Part shown: in pieces, positions 1-6,174 of the stretch
How positions within the stretch are numbered: the first letter of the stretch is position 1
Layout: each line of letters opens with the position of its first letter
DNA from: an uncultured Prevotella sp.
Lineage (GTDB): Bacteria > Bacteroidota > Bacteroidia > Bacteroidales > Bacteroidaceae
Reading direction: 5' to 3'
DNA: 10,215 nucleotides
Assembly: GCA_900543155.1 (NCBI GenBank)
Contig: UQQN01000087.1
Coordinates: 1-10,215, forward strand
Position numbers and translations under genes: made by a program
Notes under the pieces: model-generated
Told to the model about the DNA's origin: nothing
The model's input: only the letters and a program-made list of their open reading frames with translations
Databases searched by the model: none

Positions 1-62
1 CATTTATCCATGTAATTTATCGACGTCAAAAATCCGATGAAATAGTGCAGAAAAATATTATA

Positions 63-161
63 GATTTTGAACACCCTACCTAACGGGGTGAGGCTGGCGC
101 GTGAAATTTTAATCTTACTCAAATAATCAGAAACAATTTTTTACAGGTGTTCCAAAAAATC
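63..161. repeat. Imperfect inverted repeat around GATTTTGAACACC
   Basis: GATTTTGAACACC at 63-75 is the reverse complement of GGTGTTCCAAAAAATC at 146-161, apart from three extra bases in the second copy. A third copy, TAGGGTGTTCAAAATC, lies at 8463-8478; it is an exact 16-bp reverse complement of 63-78. The repeat may be a dispersed element or the remnant of one. No function can be assigned. Confidence 0.45.
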
Positions 162-194
162 ACGCCAAATACTGAAAACTTAGGGTAAAAGCAA

Positions 195-262
195 AAGTGA
201 CAAATGACAAGTGACACTTTAAAATAATGATAATCAAGCATTTAAGTGTCATTTTGTCACTT
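195..262. repeat. Inverted repeat built from TGACA units
   Basis: The left arm at 195-209 (AAGTGACAAATGACA) pairs with the right arm at 247-262 (TGTCATTTTGTCACTT) with one bulged base. The left side also has a 7-bp direct periodicity (AGTGACA, AATGACA, AGTGACA). The spacer of about 37 nt is AT-rich. It could be a hairpin in RNA or a binding site for a dimeric protein. There is no flanking gene to assign it to. Confidence 0.5.
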
Positions 263-407
263 GAAATATTTCTTAATTCTGAGTTAACAAGTGTAAACTC
301 TAACATAAGCAATTAGAAAAATTTTTCTGCAATTTACGCATACCGAAAAGCTATTTTTTTTTGCGTAATTCTGCCCCAAAAGTTTATTTTTTTGACTGTA
401 ACCAAAA

Positions 408-495
408 GTGTACAAATAAGGCTATTTCGGGCGTCAATCGTTAATTTTGCCGAGATGTCATTTTTGCGTTAAAAGGCTTTTGGGAATTTGTACAC
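408..495. repeat. 10-bp perfect inverted repeat, 68-nt loop
   Basis: GTGTACAAAT at 408-417 is matched exactly by ATTTGTACAC at 486-495. The enclosed 68 nt contain a TAATTTTG at 442-449 and no ORF. The span of 88 nt would suit a small structured RNA closed by a terminal stem, but a chance palindrome in AT-rich DNA is also possible. Confidence 0.35.
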
Positions 496-587
496 CCATC
501 GCGATACAGAAAAATAAATTTACCCCAATAAACACTGTGGAAGTGAGCCGATTTTAACATTTCAAAACACCACAAATTTGCAAAAAA

Positions 588-619
588 TTTGGAATCCGCT
601 TTTTCGTGTTGTAACTTTG
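588..619 (+). promoter_or_regulatory. Bacteroidota-type promoter upstream of the repeat locus
   Basis: The -33 element TTTG (588-591) and the -7 element TAACTTTG (612-619) are separated by exactly 20 nt, which matches the known Bacteroidota housekeeping sigma consensus TTTG-N19-21-TAnnTTTG. Transcription should start near 625, giving a leader of about 120 nt before the ATG at 747. That leader contains the ATTCCGATATC repeats. This is one of the two best promoters in the window, so the locus after it is probably transcribed. Confidence 0.75.
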
Positions 620-663
620 CACTTGCAAGCTTGCTAAAACACGCTTCATTTTGGCGGACAAGA

Positions 664-691
664 ATTCCGATATCATTCCGATATCATTCCG
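664..691. repeat. 11-bp direct repeat, 2.5 copies
   Basis: ATTCCGATATC occurs at 664-674 and 675-685, followed by a partial ATTCCG at 686-691. The period of 11 bp is the same as in the larger array at 865-1040, although the unit sequence is only loosely related. It lies in the predicted 5' leader between the 588-619 promoter and the ATG at 747. Confidence 0.8.
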
Positions 692-746
692 AAGGAACAC
701 AACACGCTTTTTGGAGCCATTTTCTAACCTAAAAAACACCACTATC

Positions 747-1043
747 ATGAAAAAAATCATTCCCATTGACATCATCAAAGGCATCTCAGGTAAATTTTGT
801 GGCAGTAACTCGAAAGAAAACTTCGCTACGAACAAGTGCAGTTCGGCATATTTTACGTTTCATTCTCCGTTCGTTCTCCGTTCGTTCTCCGTTCATCCTC
901 CGTTGATCCTCCGTTCATTCTCCGTTCGCGCTCCGTTCAATCTCCGTTCGCGCTCCGTTCGGCGATCGAAGAACGATCGAAGAATGATCAAAGAAACATC
1001 GGAGAATCATCGGAGGCAAGACGGAGATGTATCGAAACTCTAA
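747..1043 (+). CDS. Small protein running into the 11-bp repeat array
   Basis: The ORF of 98 aa starts at an ATG (747) about 120 nt after a strong promoter. The N-terminus, MKKIIPIDIIKGISGKF, looks like the start of a small-protein family that recurs in Bacteroidales genomes. That resemblance is from memory and has no database support here. From about residue 40 onward the protein is a translation of the 11-bp array, giving an 11-residue repeat (RSFSVHPPLIL, RSFSVRAPFNL) and then a basic segment. This suggests that only the first 35-40 residues are ancestral and that the array has replaced or interrupted the rest. The stop TAA at 1041-1043 overlaps the ATG of the next ORF (TAATG). It could equally be a degenerate gene. 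Confidence 0.4.
   Translation: MKKIIPIDIIKGISGKFCGSNSKENFATNKCSSAYFTFHSPFVLRSFSVHPPLILRSFSVRAPFNLRSRSVRRSKNDRRMIKETSENHRRQDGDVSKL
865..1040. repeat. Two-armed tandem array of 11-bp repeats
   Basis: Nine units of CTCCGTTCNNN begin at 865, 876, 887, 898, 909, 920, 931, 942 and 953. From 964 come six 11-bp units of the reverse-complement type, consensus NATCGGAGAAN (964-1029), and a weaker seventh (1030-1040). The core CTCCG of the left arm is the complement of CGGAG in the right arm. The whole array could therefore fold into a long, mismatched hairpin with a helical period of one unit. The three variable bases of each unit differ between copies, so the array is diverged. No direct-repeat plus unique-spacer structure exists, so it is not a CRISPR array. 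Confidence 0.9.
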
Positions 1044-1216
1044 TGGGAATGCAAGGTAAAGGCGCCCCGAATAAAAACTTTATTTTTAATCACTTAAACT
1101 CAAATGATGACTTTAAGCCTTCTGCTTCTGTACCTTCGCCCCCTACACCTTCGACTCCTGCGAAGCCGAATATTGTGAATCCTGACCCTGTGAAACCAAC
1201 TCCTAGTACATTGTAA
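1043..1216 (+). CDS. Proline-rich small ORF, possibly tail of the upstream gene
   Basis: The ORF of 57 aa starts at the ATG overlapping the upstream stop (TAATG at 1041-1045), an arrangement compatible with coupled re-initiation. Its frame is also open upstream through the whole array back to about 836. The C-terminal half is proline- and serine-rich (PSPPTPSTPAKP, then PDPVKPTPSTL), like a flexible tail. No domain is recognised. Deleting one 11-bp unit would place it in frame with the ORF at 747, so it may be the true C-terminus of that protein. It could also be non-functional. Confidence 0.3.
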   Translation: MGMQGKGAPNKNFIFNHLNSNDDFKPSASVPSPPTPSTPAKPNIVNPDPVKPTPSTL

Positions 1217-1266
1217 AGTGTTTCATTAAGACGTGTTAATATCTAAAGATTTCGCGCAGAAAAATG

Positions 1267-1274
1267 TAACTTTG
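1267..1274 (+). promoter_or_regulatory. -7 box of the MATE gene promoter
   Basis: TAACTTTG matches the Bacteroidota -7 consensus TAnnTTTG exactly. No good TTTG is found 19-21 nt upstream, so the -33 half is weak. Transcription from here would start near 1280. That favours the ATG at 1325 over the GTG at 1292, which would leave a leader of only about 12 nt. Confidence 0.55.
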
Positions 1275-1324
1275 CAAGTTGAAAAAAGAAGGTGGAATCT
1301 TCGAAAAAAGCAAAAACTATTTTC

Positions 1325-2686
1325 ATGTCACATACAACAAAGGCGAAGGTGGATATGCTCCACGGTCCGTTATTTCTCAAGATATTGGTGTTTGCACTGC
1401 CTTTGGCAGCCAGCAGTTTGTTGCAGCAATTGTTCAACTCGGTCGATGTAGCTGTGGTAGGACGTTTTGCCAGCAGTAAGGCTTTGGCGGCAGTAGGTAG
1501 TAATGCCCCCGTGATAAGTTTGCTTATCAACTTGTTTGTGGGCATTTCTATGGGTGCGAATGTGGTGATATCTAATCACTTGGGACAACGTGATGATGAA
1601 AGCACACGTCGTGCGGTAAGCACAGTGTCGCTTGTGGCAATTCTGAGTGGTTTGTTGTTGATGTGCGTAGGCATTGGTGTGTCGCGCTCTATACTCGAAA
1701 TGATGGATACGCCTGCAGATGTGCTTGACATGGCAGTGCTATATTTGCGCATCTATTTTATTGGCATCCCTTTCTTTCTTATCTTCAATTTCGGTGCTGC
1801 GATATTGCGTAGTGTGGGCGATACACGTCGTCCGCTTTACATACTTGTGGCAGCCGGCATTCTAAACACTTTGCTCAATCTGTTCTTTGTGATTTGTTTG
1901 GGCATGGGAGTAGAAGGTGTTGCCATTGCCACAGCCATAGCCAATGTGTTGAGTGCAGGCTGCATTGTGTGGCTATTGCGTCGCGAACCAGGACCCTTAC
2001 AGTTGCAATTCAGTCACATGCGCATTTATGGCAAGGAATTAAAACGTATGTTGCAGATAGGTGTGCCTGCGGGTTTGCAAGGCATGGTGTTCTCAGTGTC
2101 GAATGTGGTGGTGCAAAGTGCCATAAATGGGTATGGTTCAGCAGCTATTGCAGGGTCGGCAGCAGCCGTAAACTTTGAGTATTATTGTTACTACATAATC
2201 GTGGCGTGTAATGGTGCCGCCATTTCGTTTATTGGTCAAAACTATGGAGCAGGAAAGTACGACCGTGTGCGTCGCATCTATCGCATTTGCTTGATAATGG
2301 GTTTTGTGGGATGCTTTGTGGCGAATGCCCTTTTTACTTATTTCGACCACTTCTTCTTGAGCTTCTTTAGTCTCGACCCCGAAGTGATACGTTATGGAGC
2401 AATTCGCATGGAAGGCGTGTTGCTATTTCAATTCTTAGCATGTAGTTACGAGGTGAGTGGTTCAGCCCTACGTGGAATGGGCGAATCTATGTTGCCTACG
2501 ATTATCACAGTGTTTGGTACGTGTGTGTTGCGTATGATTTGGGTGTTTGTCGTAGCTCCCCACTATTCGGGCTTTGAACGCCTTTTGCAAGTATATCCTC
2601 TTTCGTGGATACTTACAGGGGGAATGGTTTTTGTGGCTTACCACATGCGCATGCGTAAACTCTGTCCTAAACAGGCGTTAAACTGA
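1325..2686 (+). CDS. MATE-family multidrug/cation efflux transporter
   Basis: The 453-aa integral membrane protein belongs to the MATE (multi antimicrobial extrusion) family, DinF/NorM type. Members export drugs or metabolites in exchange for Na+ or H+. The sequence shows about twelve hydrophobic segments in two similar halves. The first half opens with FNSVDVAVVGRF and a GISMGANVVISNHLGQ segment. The second half contains the family-typical GQNYGAGKYDRVRR near residue 304. The length is normal for the family (about 440-470 aa). I chose the ATG at 1325; an in-frame GTG at 1292 and ATG at 1355 are alternatives. The gene stands alone, with its own -7 box upstream and a hairpin just after the stop. 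The substrate cannot be told from the sequence. Confidence 0.92.
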   Translation: MSHTTKAKVDMLHGPLFLKILVFALPLAASSLLQQLFNSVDVAVVGRFASSKALAAVGSNAPVISLLINLFVGISMGANVVISNHLGQRDDESTRRAVSTVSLVAILSGLLLMCVGIGVSRSILEMMDTPADVLDMAVLYLRIYFIGIPFFLIFNFGAAILRSVGDTRRPLYILVAAGILNTLLNLFFVICLGMGVEGVAIATAIANVLSAGCIVWLLRREPGPLQLQFSHMRIYGKELKRMLQIGVPAGLQGMVFSVSNVVVQSAINGYGSAAIAGSAAAVNFEYYCYYIIVACNGAAISFIGQNYGAGKYDRVRRIYRICLIMGFVGCFVANALFTYFDHFFLSFFSLDPEVIRYGAIRMEGVLLFQFLACSYEVSGSALRGMGESMLPTIITVFGTCVLRMIWVFVVAPHYSGFERLLQVYPLSWILTGGMVFVAYHMRMRKLCPKQALN

Positions 2687-2696
2687 GCAGGGGGTT

Positions 2697-2738
2697 GGCG
2701 TATGCAAATTGCTCACGATACGCCTCTCATTTTGCTTT
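2697..2738 (+). terminator. Probable terminator after the MATE gene
   Basis: GGCGTAT (2697-2703) pairs with ATACGCC (2718-2724), a perfect 7-bp stem around a 14-nt loop that itself contains GCAAATTGC. A T-rich run with some interruptions follows (2725-2738). It lies 10 bp after the stop codon and before the next promoter, where a terminator is expected. Confidence 0.6.
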
Positions 2739-2762
2739 AAGAATCATTTTATAAGCAGAAGT

Positions 2763-2794
2763 TTTGCATAATTGATGGAAAAAAGTTAATTTTG
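2763..2794 (+). promoter_or_regulatory. Promoter of the acyl-CoA ligase / prfB unit
   Basis: TTTG (2763-2766), a 20-nt spacer and TAATTTTG (2787-2794) give a near-perfect Bacteroidota promoter. The start of transcription would be near 2800, leaving a leader of about 110 nt before the chosen ATG at 2913. I found no comparable promoter before the genes at 4792, 6008, 6175 or 6738, so this one may drive several of them. Confidence 0.75.
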
Positions 2795-2912
2795 CGTGGG
2801 AGAAACTTTTTTCTCTCCTTTCCTAAAAGAAAGTGCATTGTGCTAAACGCTTTATTTGTTACAAAGCGTGGATGCAACATGGTGCATTCTCTTTCCCAAA
2901 AACCTGCATATT

Positions 2913-4760
2913 ATGCAAAACAACTGTCACCTTTCCAAGCTCATTCTTGAGCAAGCAAAAAAGTATGGCGACCGCGCCGCACTTAGTTACCGCGATTATA
3001 CACAAAACAAGTGGATTCCTGTTTCGTGGAAACAGTTTGCCTTGAATGTTAAGAAAGTTTCCTTAGCCCTGCTCCGTCTTGGTGTACAGGTGCAGGAAAA
3101 CATTGCCGTATTTTCTCAGAATAAGCCCGAAACGCATTATGTAGACTTCGGTGCTTATGGCATTCGTGCGGTAACTATTCCGTTTTATGCAACGAGTAGT
3201 GCAGCCCAAATTACTTATATGCTTAATGATGCACAGGTGCGTTACCTCTTTGTGGGCGAACAACCGCAATATGACACTGCTTTTAGTGTGATTTCTGTGG
3301 CTCGCACACTTGAACGTATCATCATCTTTGACCGTTCGGTAAAAAAGAACCCTAACGATCATCTTTCGGTTTACTTAGACGATTTCATTAACGAACAGTT
3401 AGCCGATGGGGTGAGCGATGCTTTGGCAAACGAATATAAAAAGCGTTTGGCTGATGCAAACGACGAAGACTTGTGCAATATTCTCTATACCAGTGGAACT
3501 ACAGGTCAAAGCAAGGGCGTAATGCTTACTTATGGCATGTATCGTGAGGGCTTCCGCGTAAACGATGCAGTGCTCCCCCTTAGCGAAAACGATGTGTTCC
3601 TAAACTTCTTACCCTATACGCATATTTTTGAACGTGCATGGTGCTATCTCGGTTTAACTGAGGGCGCTTTGCAGTGCATTAACTTGCGCCCTGCTGATGT
3701 GCAGCGCTCTATGCAGGAGGTGCATCCTACTTGTATGTGTGCAGTGCCCCGTTTTTGGGAAAAAGTATACCAAGCTGTGCTCGAAAAAATGGAGAGTGGC
3801 TCATTTATGGAGCGTAAACTCATTCGCGAAGCACTCGAGGTGGGCAAGCGTTATTGGGTAAATTATAAAGCTCAGTGCAAAAAACCTCCTATGGGTTTGG
3901 CTTTGCAATATAAGCTTTATGACAAAACGATTATTCGTCTTTTGCGCAAAACGCTCGGACTTGAACGTGCCAACTTCTTCCCCACAGCAGGTGCAGCCGT
4001 ATCACCCGAGGTAGAGGTGTTTGCGCATGCAGCTGGCATTAACATGGTGGTGGGTTATGGTTTGACCGAAAGTCTTGCCACTGTGTCGTGCGATATTCCA
4101 GGAAAACCTGTTTCGTTAGGTTCGGTAGGTCGCTTAATCGATAAAATGGAAATTAAGTTTGGCGAGAACAACGAAATATTGCTTCGTGGCAAAACCATTA
4201 CACCGGGATATTATAAAAAAGATAGTCAAACAAAAGAGGCTATCGACGAAGATGGATGGTTCCATACGGGTGATGCGGGTTACATGAAGAATGGTGAACT
4301 CTATTTGCGCGAGCGCATCAAGGATCTTTTTAAGACCTCGAATGGCAAGTATATTGCGCCACAAATGATTGAGTCGAAATTGGTGCTCGACCGCTATTTT
4401 GACCAAGCTGTGATTGTGGCAGATAAACGCAAATTTGTGAGCGCACTCATTGTTCCCAGTTACCAATTGCTCGAACAATATGCTCGCGAACATGGTATCG
4501 CTTTTGCCAACCGCGAAGAACTCTGCAAAAATCCCGAAATTACGAAGTTCTATACAGAACGCATCGAGACCTTGCAGCAAGACTTGGCTCACTACGAGCA
4601 AATTAAGCGTTTCGTGTTGTTGCCTCACCCCTTCACTATGGACAATGGGGAACTTACGAACACGTTAAAAGTGCGTCGTCGTGTAGTTTATGAACATTAT
4701 GCTGAAGTCATTGAGCGCATTTATGCTGAGGCTGAGGCTGAGGCTGCACAACATCAATAA
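2913..4760 (+). CDS. Long-chain fatty acid-CoA ligase (AMP-binding)
   Basis: The 615-aa protein is an AMP-forming acyl-CoA synthetase of the FAA1/FadD15 type. It activates long-chain fatty acids to acyl-CoA using ATP via an acyl-adenylate, at the cytoplasmic side of the membrane. The adenylation motifs are in order: the phosphate-binding loop YTSGTTGQSKG at 192-202, GYGLTE at 381-386, and HTGDAGY from 451. The hinge LRERIKDLFKTSNGKYIAPQ follows, with K479 as the conserved region's lysine. An in-frame TTG at 2856 would add 19 residues, but the ATG at 2913 is where family homology begins. The C-terminus ends in an EAEAEA tract from three GCTGAG hexamers. prfB follows after 31 bp, suggesting co-transcription. 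Confidence 0.93.
   Translation: MQNNCHLSKLILEQAKKYGDRAALSYRDYTQNKWIPVSWKQFALNVKKVSLALLRLGVQVQENIAVFSQNKPETHYVDFGAYGIRAVTIPFYATSSAAQITYMLNDAQVRYLFVGEQPQYDTAFSVISVARTLERIIIFDRSVKKNPNDHLSVYLDDFINEQLADGVSDALANEYKKRLADANDEDLCNILYTSGTTGQSKGVMLTYGMYREGFRVNDAVLPLSENDVFLNFLPYTHIFERAWCYLGLTEGALQCINLRPADVQRSMQEVHPTCMCAVPRFWEKVYQAVLEKMESGSFMERKLIREALEVGKRYWVNYKAQCKKPPMGLALQYKLYDKTIIRLLRKTLGLERANFFPTAGAAVSPEVEVFAHAAGINMVVGYGLTESLATVSCDIPGKPVSLGSVGRLIDKMEIKFGENNEILLRGKTITPGYYKKDSQTKEAIDEDGWFHTGDAGYMKNGELYLRERIKDLFKTSNGKYIAPQMIESKLVLDRYFDQAVIVADKRKFVSALIVPSYQLLEQYAREHGIAFANREELCKNPEITKFYTERIETLQQDLAHYEQIKRFVLLPHPFTMDNGELTNTLKVRRRVVYEHYAEVIERIYAEAEAEAAQHQ
4725..4742 (+). repeat. GCTGAG hexamer repeat, three copies
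   Basis: Three exact copies of GCTGAG encode alternating Ala and Glu near the C-terminus of the acyl-CoA ligase. Being in-frame, slippage would only lengthen or shorten this tail. Confidence 0.85.
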
Positions 4761-4791
4761 TAAATTCAATCAAACACAATAGCAAATATAT

Positions 4792-5910
4792 ATGATCACT
4801 TCCGACCAACTGAAAGATGCCCAAGACCGCGTAGAGGCGTTGAATCGTTACCTCGACATTGATGCCAAAGTAATGCAGCTCGAAGAAGAGCAGTTACGTA
4901 CGCAAGATCCTGGTTTTTGGGACGATGCTAAACGTGCTGAGGAGCAAATGAAGAAGGTAAAGGGCATCGAAAAGTGGATTGAAGGATATAAAAATGTAAA
5001 AACGCTTGTCGACGAATTGGCACTCGCCTTCGATTTTTATAAAGAGGATATGGTGACCGAAGAAGAAGTCGATGAGGACTATAACAAGTGCCTCACTGCA
5101 ATTGAGGAACTTGAATTGCGCAACATGCTCCGACAAGAGGAGGACCAAATGTCGTGTGTACTCAAAATTAACTCGGGTGCGGGTGGTACCGAAAGTCAAG
5201 ACTGGGCGTCGATGCTTATGCGTATGTATATGCGTTATGCAGAGTCGCACGACTACAAGTGTACGATTTCGCATTTGCAGGATGGTGATGAAGCGGGTAT
5301 TAAAACCGTTACCATGGAGATTGAGGGTGATTCGGCTTATGGTTACCTTAAAAGTGAGAATGGTGTGCATCGTCTTGTGCGTGTTTCGCCCTACAATGCT
5401 CAGGGTAAGCGCATGACTTCGTTTGCATCGGTCTTTGTAACTCCATTAGTCGACGATACCATTGAGGTGTATGTAGATCCCTCTAAAATTTCATGGGACC
5501 TCTTCCGCTCAGGTGGTGCAGGTGGACAGAATGTAAATAAGGTGGAGACGGGTGTTCGTCTTCGTTACCAATATACTGACCCCGATACAGGCGAAACAGA
5601 AGAAATCCTCATTGAGAATACCGAAAGCCGTAAACAGCTTGAGAACCGTGAAAACGCAATGCGTCTTCTTCGTTCACAACTCTATGATCGTGCTTTGCAA
5701 AAGCGCAAGGCAGAGCAAGCTAAGATTGAGGCTGGTAAAAAGAAAATTGAGTGGGGTAGTCAAATTCGCAGTTATGTCTTCGACGATCGCCGCGTAAAAG
5801 ACCACCGTACAGGTTTTCAAACCAGTGACGTTAACGGCGTGATGGATGGCAAAATTGATGGTTTTATCAAAGCCTACCTCATGGAATTCTCTGAAAAGGG
5901 TGACGAGTAA
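4792..5910 (+). CDS. prfB: Peptide chain release factor 2
   Basis: The 372-aa class I release factor recognises UAA and UGA in the ribosomal A site and triggers peptide release. An N-terminal helical domain (about 1-110) is followed by the PCRF region with NSGAGGTESQDW (from about 128). The codon-recognition tripeptide position reads SPY at 199-201, where E. coli RF2 has SPF. The catalytic loop GGAGGQNVNKVE carries the universal GGQ at 244-246. Near the end comes WGSQIRSYVFDD, typical of RF2. The gene is a single uninterrupted frame. At the place where E. coli prfB has its in-frame UGA and +1 frameshift (after RGYL), this gene reads TAC CTC GAC (residues 20-22) with no stop. RF2 autoregulation by that frameshift is therefore absent. 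There is no clear Shine-Dalgarno sequence, as is common in this phylum. Confidence 0.97.
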   Translation: MITSDQLKDAQDRVEALNRYLDIDAKVMQLEEEQLRTQDPGFWDDAKRAEEQMKKVKGIEKWIEGYKNVKTLVDELALAFDFYKEDMVTEEEVDEDYNKCLTAIEELELRNMLRQEEDQMSCVLKINSGAGGTESQDWASMLMRMYMRYAESHDYKCTISHLQDGDEAGIKTVTMEIEGDSAYGYLKSENGVHRLVRVSPYNAQGKRMTSFASVFVTPLVDDTIEVYVDPSKISWDLFRSGGAGGQNVNKVETGVRLRYQYTDPDTGETEEILIENTESRKQLENRENAMRLLRSQLYDRALQKRKAEQAKIEAGKKKIEWGSQIRSYVFDDRRVKDHRTGFQTSDVNGVMDGKIDGFIKAYLMEFSEKGDE

Positions 5911-5913
5911 ACT

Positions 5914-5968
5914 ATTCTAAAGAAGATAGCGTGTATAGAAAGTATATTTCTTCTATCTTCTGTAGAAT
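5914..5968 (+). terminator. Long hairpin after prfB
   Basis: ATTCTA (5914-5919) and AGAAGATAG (5921-5929) pair with CTATCTTCT (5953-5961) and TAGAAT (5963-5968). This makes a 15-bp stem with one A/G mismatch. AGAAA and TTTCT can add an inner helix around GTATA. No U-run follows, so it could be a factor-dependent terminator, an attenuator or an mRNA-stabilising stem. It sits between prfB and the next small gene, in a 97-bp gap, and may separate their expression. Confidence 0.5.
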
Positions 5969-6007
5969 ATCAAACATTTCAAGCATAACCCCCTAAAACA
6001 AAATATC

Positions 6008-6154
6008 ATGAAGAAGGATAAACGCAATTTAAGAAAAAAGGCCGTAGAAGCCATGCAACAGCGTCAAGCTAACAAAGTAGTAGGTGGCATTGTTATTGTG
6101 CTTGCTTTAATTTTGGGCTTAGGCTTATTGGCTTATTACCTCCTTTCAGTGTAA
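6008..6154 (+). CDS. Small single-span membrane protein (48 aa)
   Basis: The ATG opens a 48-aa ORF. The first 23 residues are polar and basic (MKKDKRNLRKKAVEAMQQRQ, then ANK). A single hydrophobic segment follows at about 24-47 (VVGGIVIVLALILGLGLLAYYLL). The basic N-terminus suggests an N-in orientation with almost nothing outside the membrane. No family is recognised. It lies 97 bp after prfB and 20 bp before the CYTH gene, on the same strand, which supports a real gene and probable co-transcription with the CYTH gene. Small proteins of this kind often modulate or scaffold other membrane proteins, but no role can be inferred here. Confidence 0.75.
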   Translation: MKKDKRNLRKKAVEAMQQRQANKVVGGIVIVLALILGLGLLAYYLLSV

Positions 6155-6174
6155 ATCAAAAACTCTTTCAAGTT

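Larger units (their letters stand above)
1..587. other. AT-rich noncoding region with stem-loops
   Basis: I find no convincing gene in this stretch; stop codons are frequent in all frames. It is rich in A/T runs and holds several inverted repeats, listed separately: 63-75 with 146-161, 195-209 with 247-262, 334-340 with 362-368, and 408-417 with 486-495. A TAATTTTG at 442-449 resembles a Bacteroidota -7 box but has no matching -33 element and no ORF after it. The left end could be the 3' flank of a gene outside the window, or the region could carry a structured noncoding RNA. The sequence does not decide between these. Confidence 0.6.

Noticed and set aside
72..90. CACCC/GGGTG hairpin as a terminator or element end
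   Set aside because: Five-base stem with a 9-nt loop and no U-run; similarity to the hairpin at 10191-10208 is too slight.
442..449. TAATTTTG as a promoter -7 box
   Set aside because: No TTTG or TTG at the proper distance and no ORF or other target downstream.
554..835. Minus-strand 93-aa ORF
   Set aside because: It lies antisense to a strong + promoter and leader, has low-complexity composition and no family resemblance.
865..1040. CRISPR array
   Set aside because: Units are 11 bp with no unique spacers, and the right half is inverted; no cas genes are present.
2856..2912. N-terminal extension of the acyl-CoA ligase from TTG 2856
   Set aside because: The 19 extra residues do not resemble the family, and the ATG at 2913 starts right before the conserved region.
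4134..4628. Minus-strand 164-aa ORF inside the acyl-CoA ligase gene
   Set aside because: Shadow of a well-supported coding frame; the + strand product has all family motifs.
4894..5370. Minus-strand 158-aa ORF inside prfB
   Set aside because: Shadow frame of a clearly identified gene.
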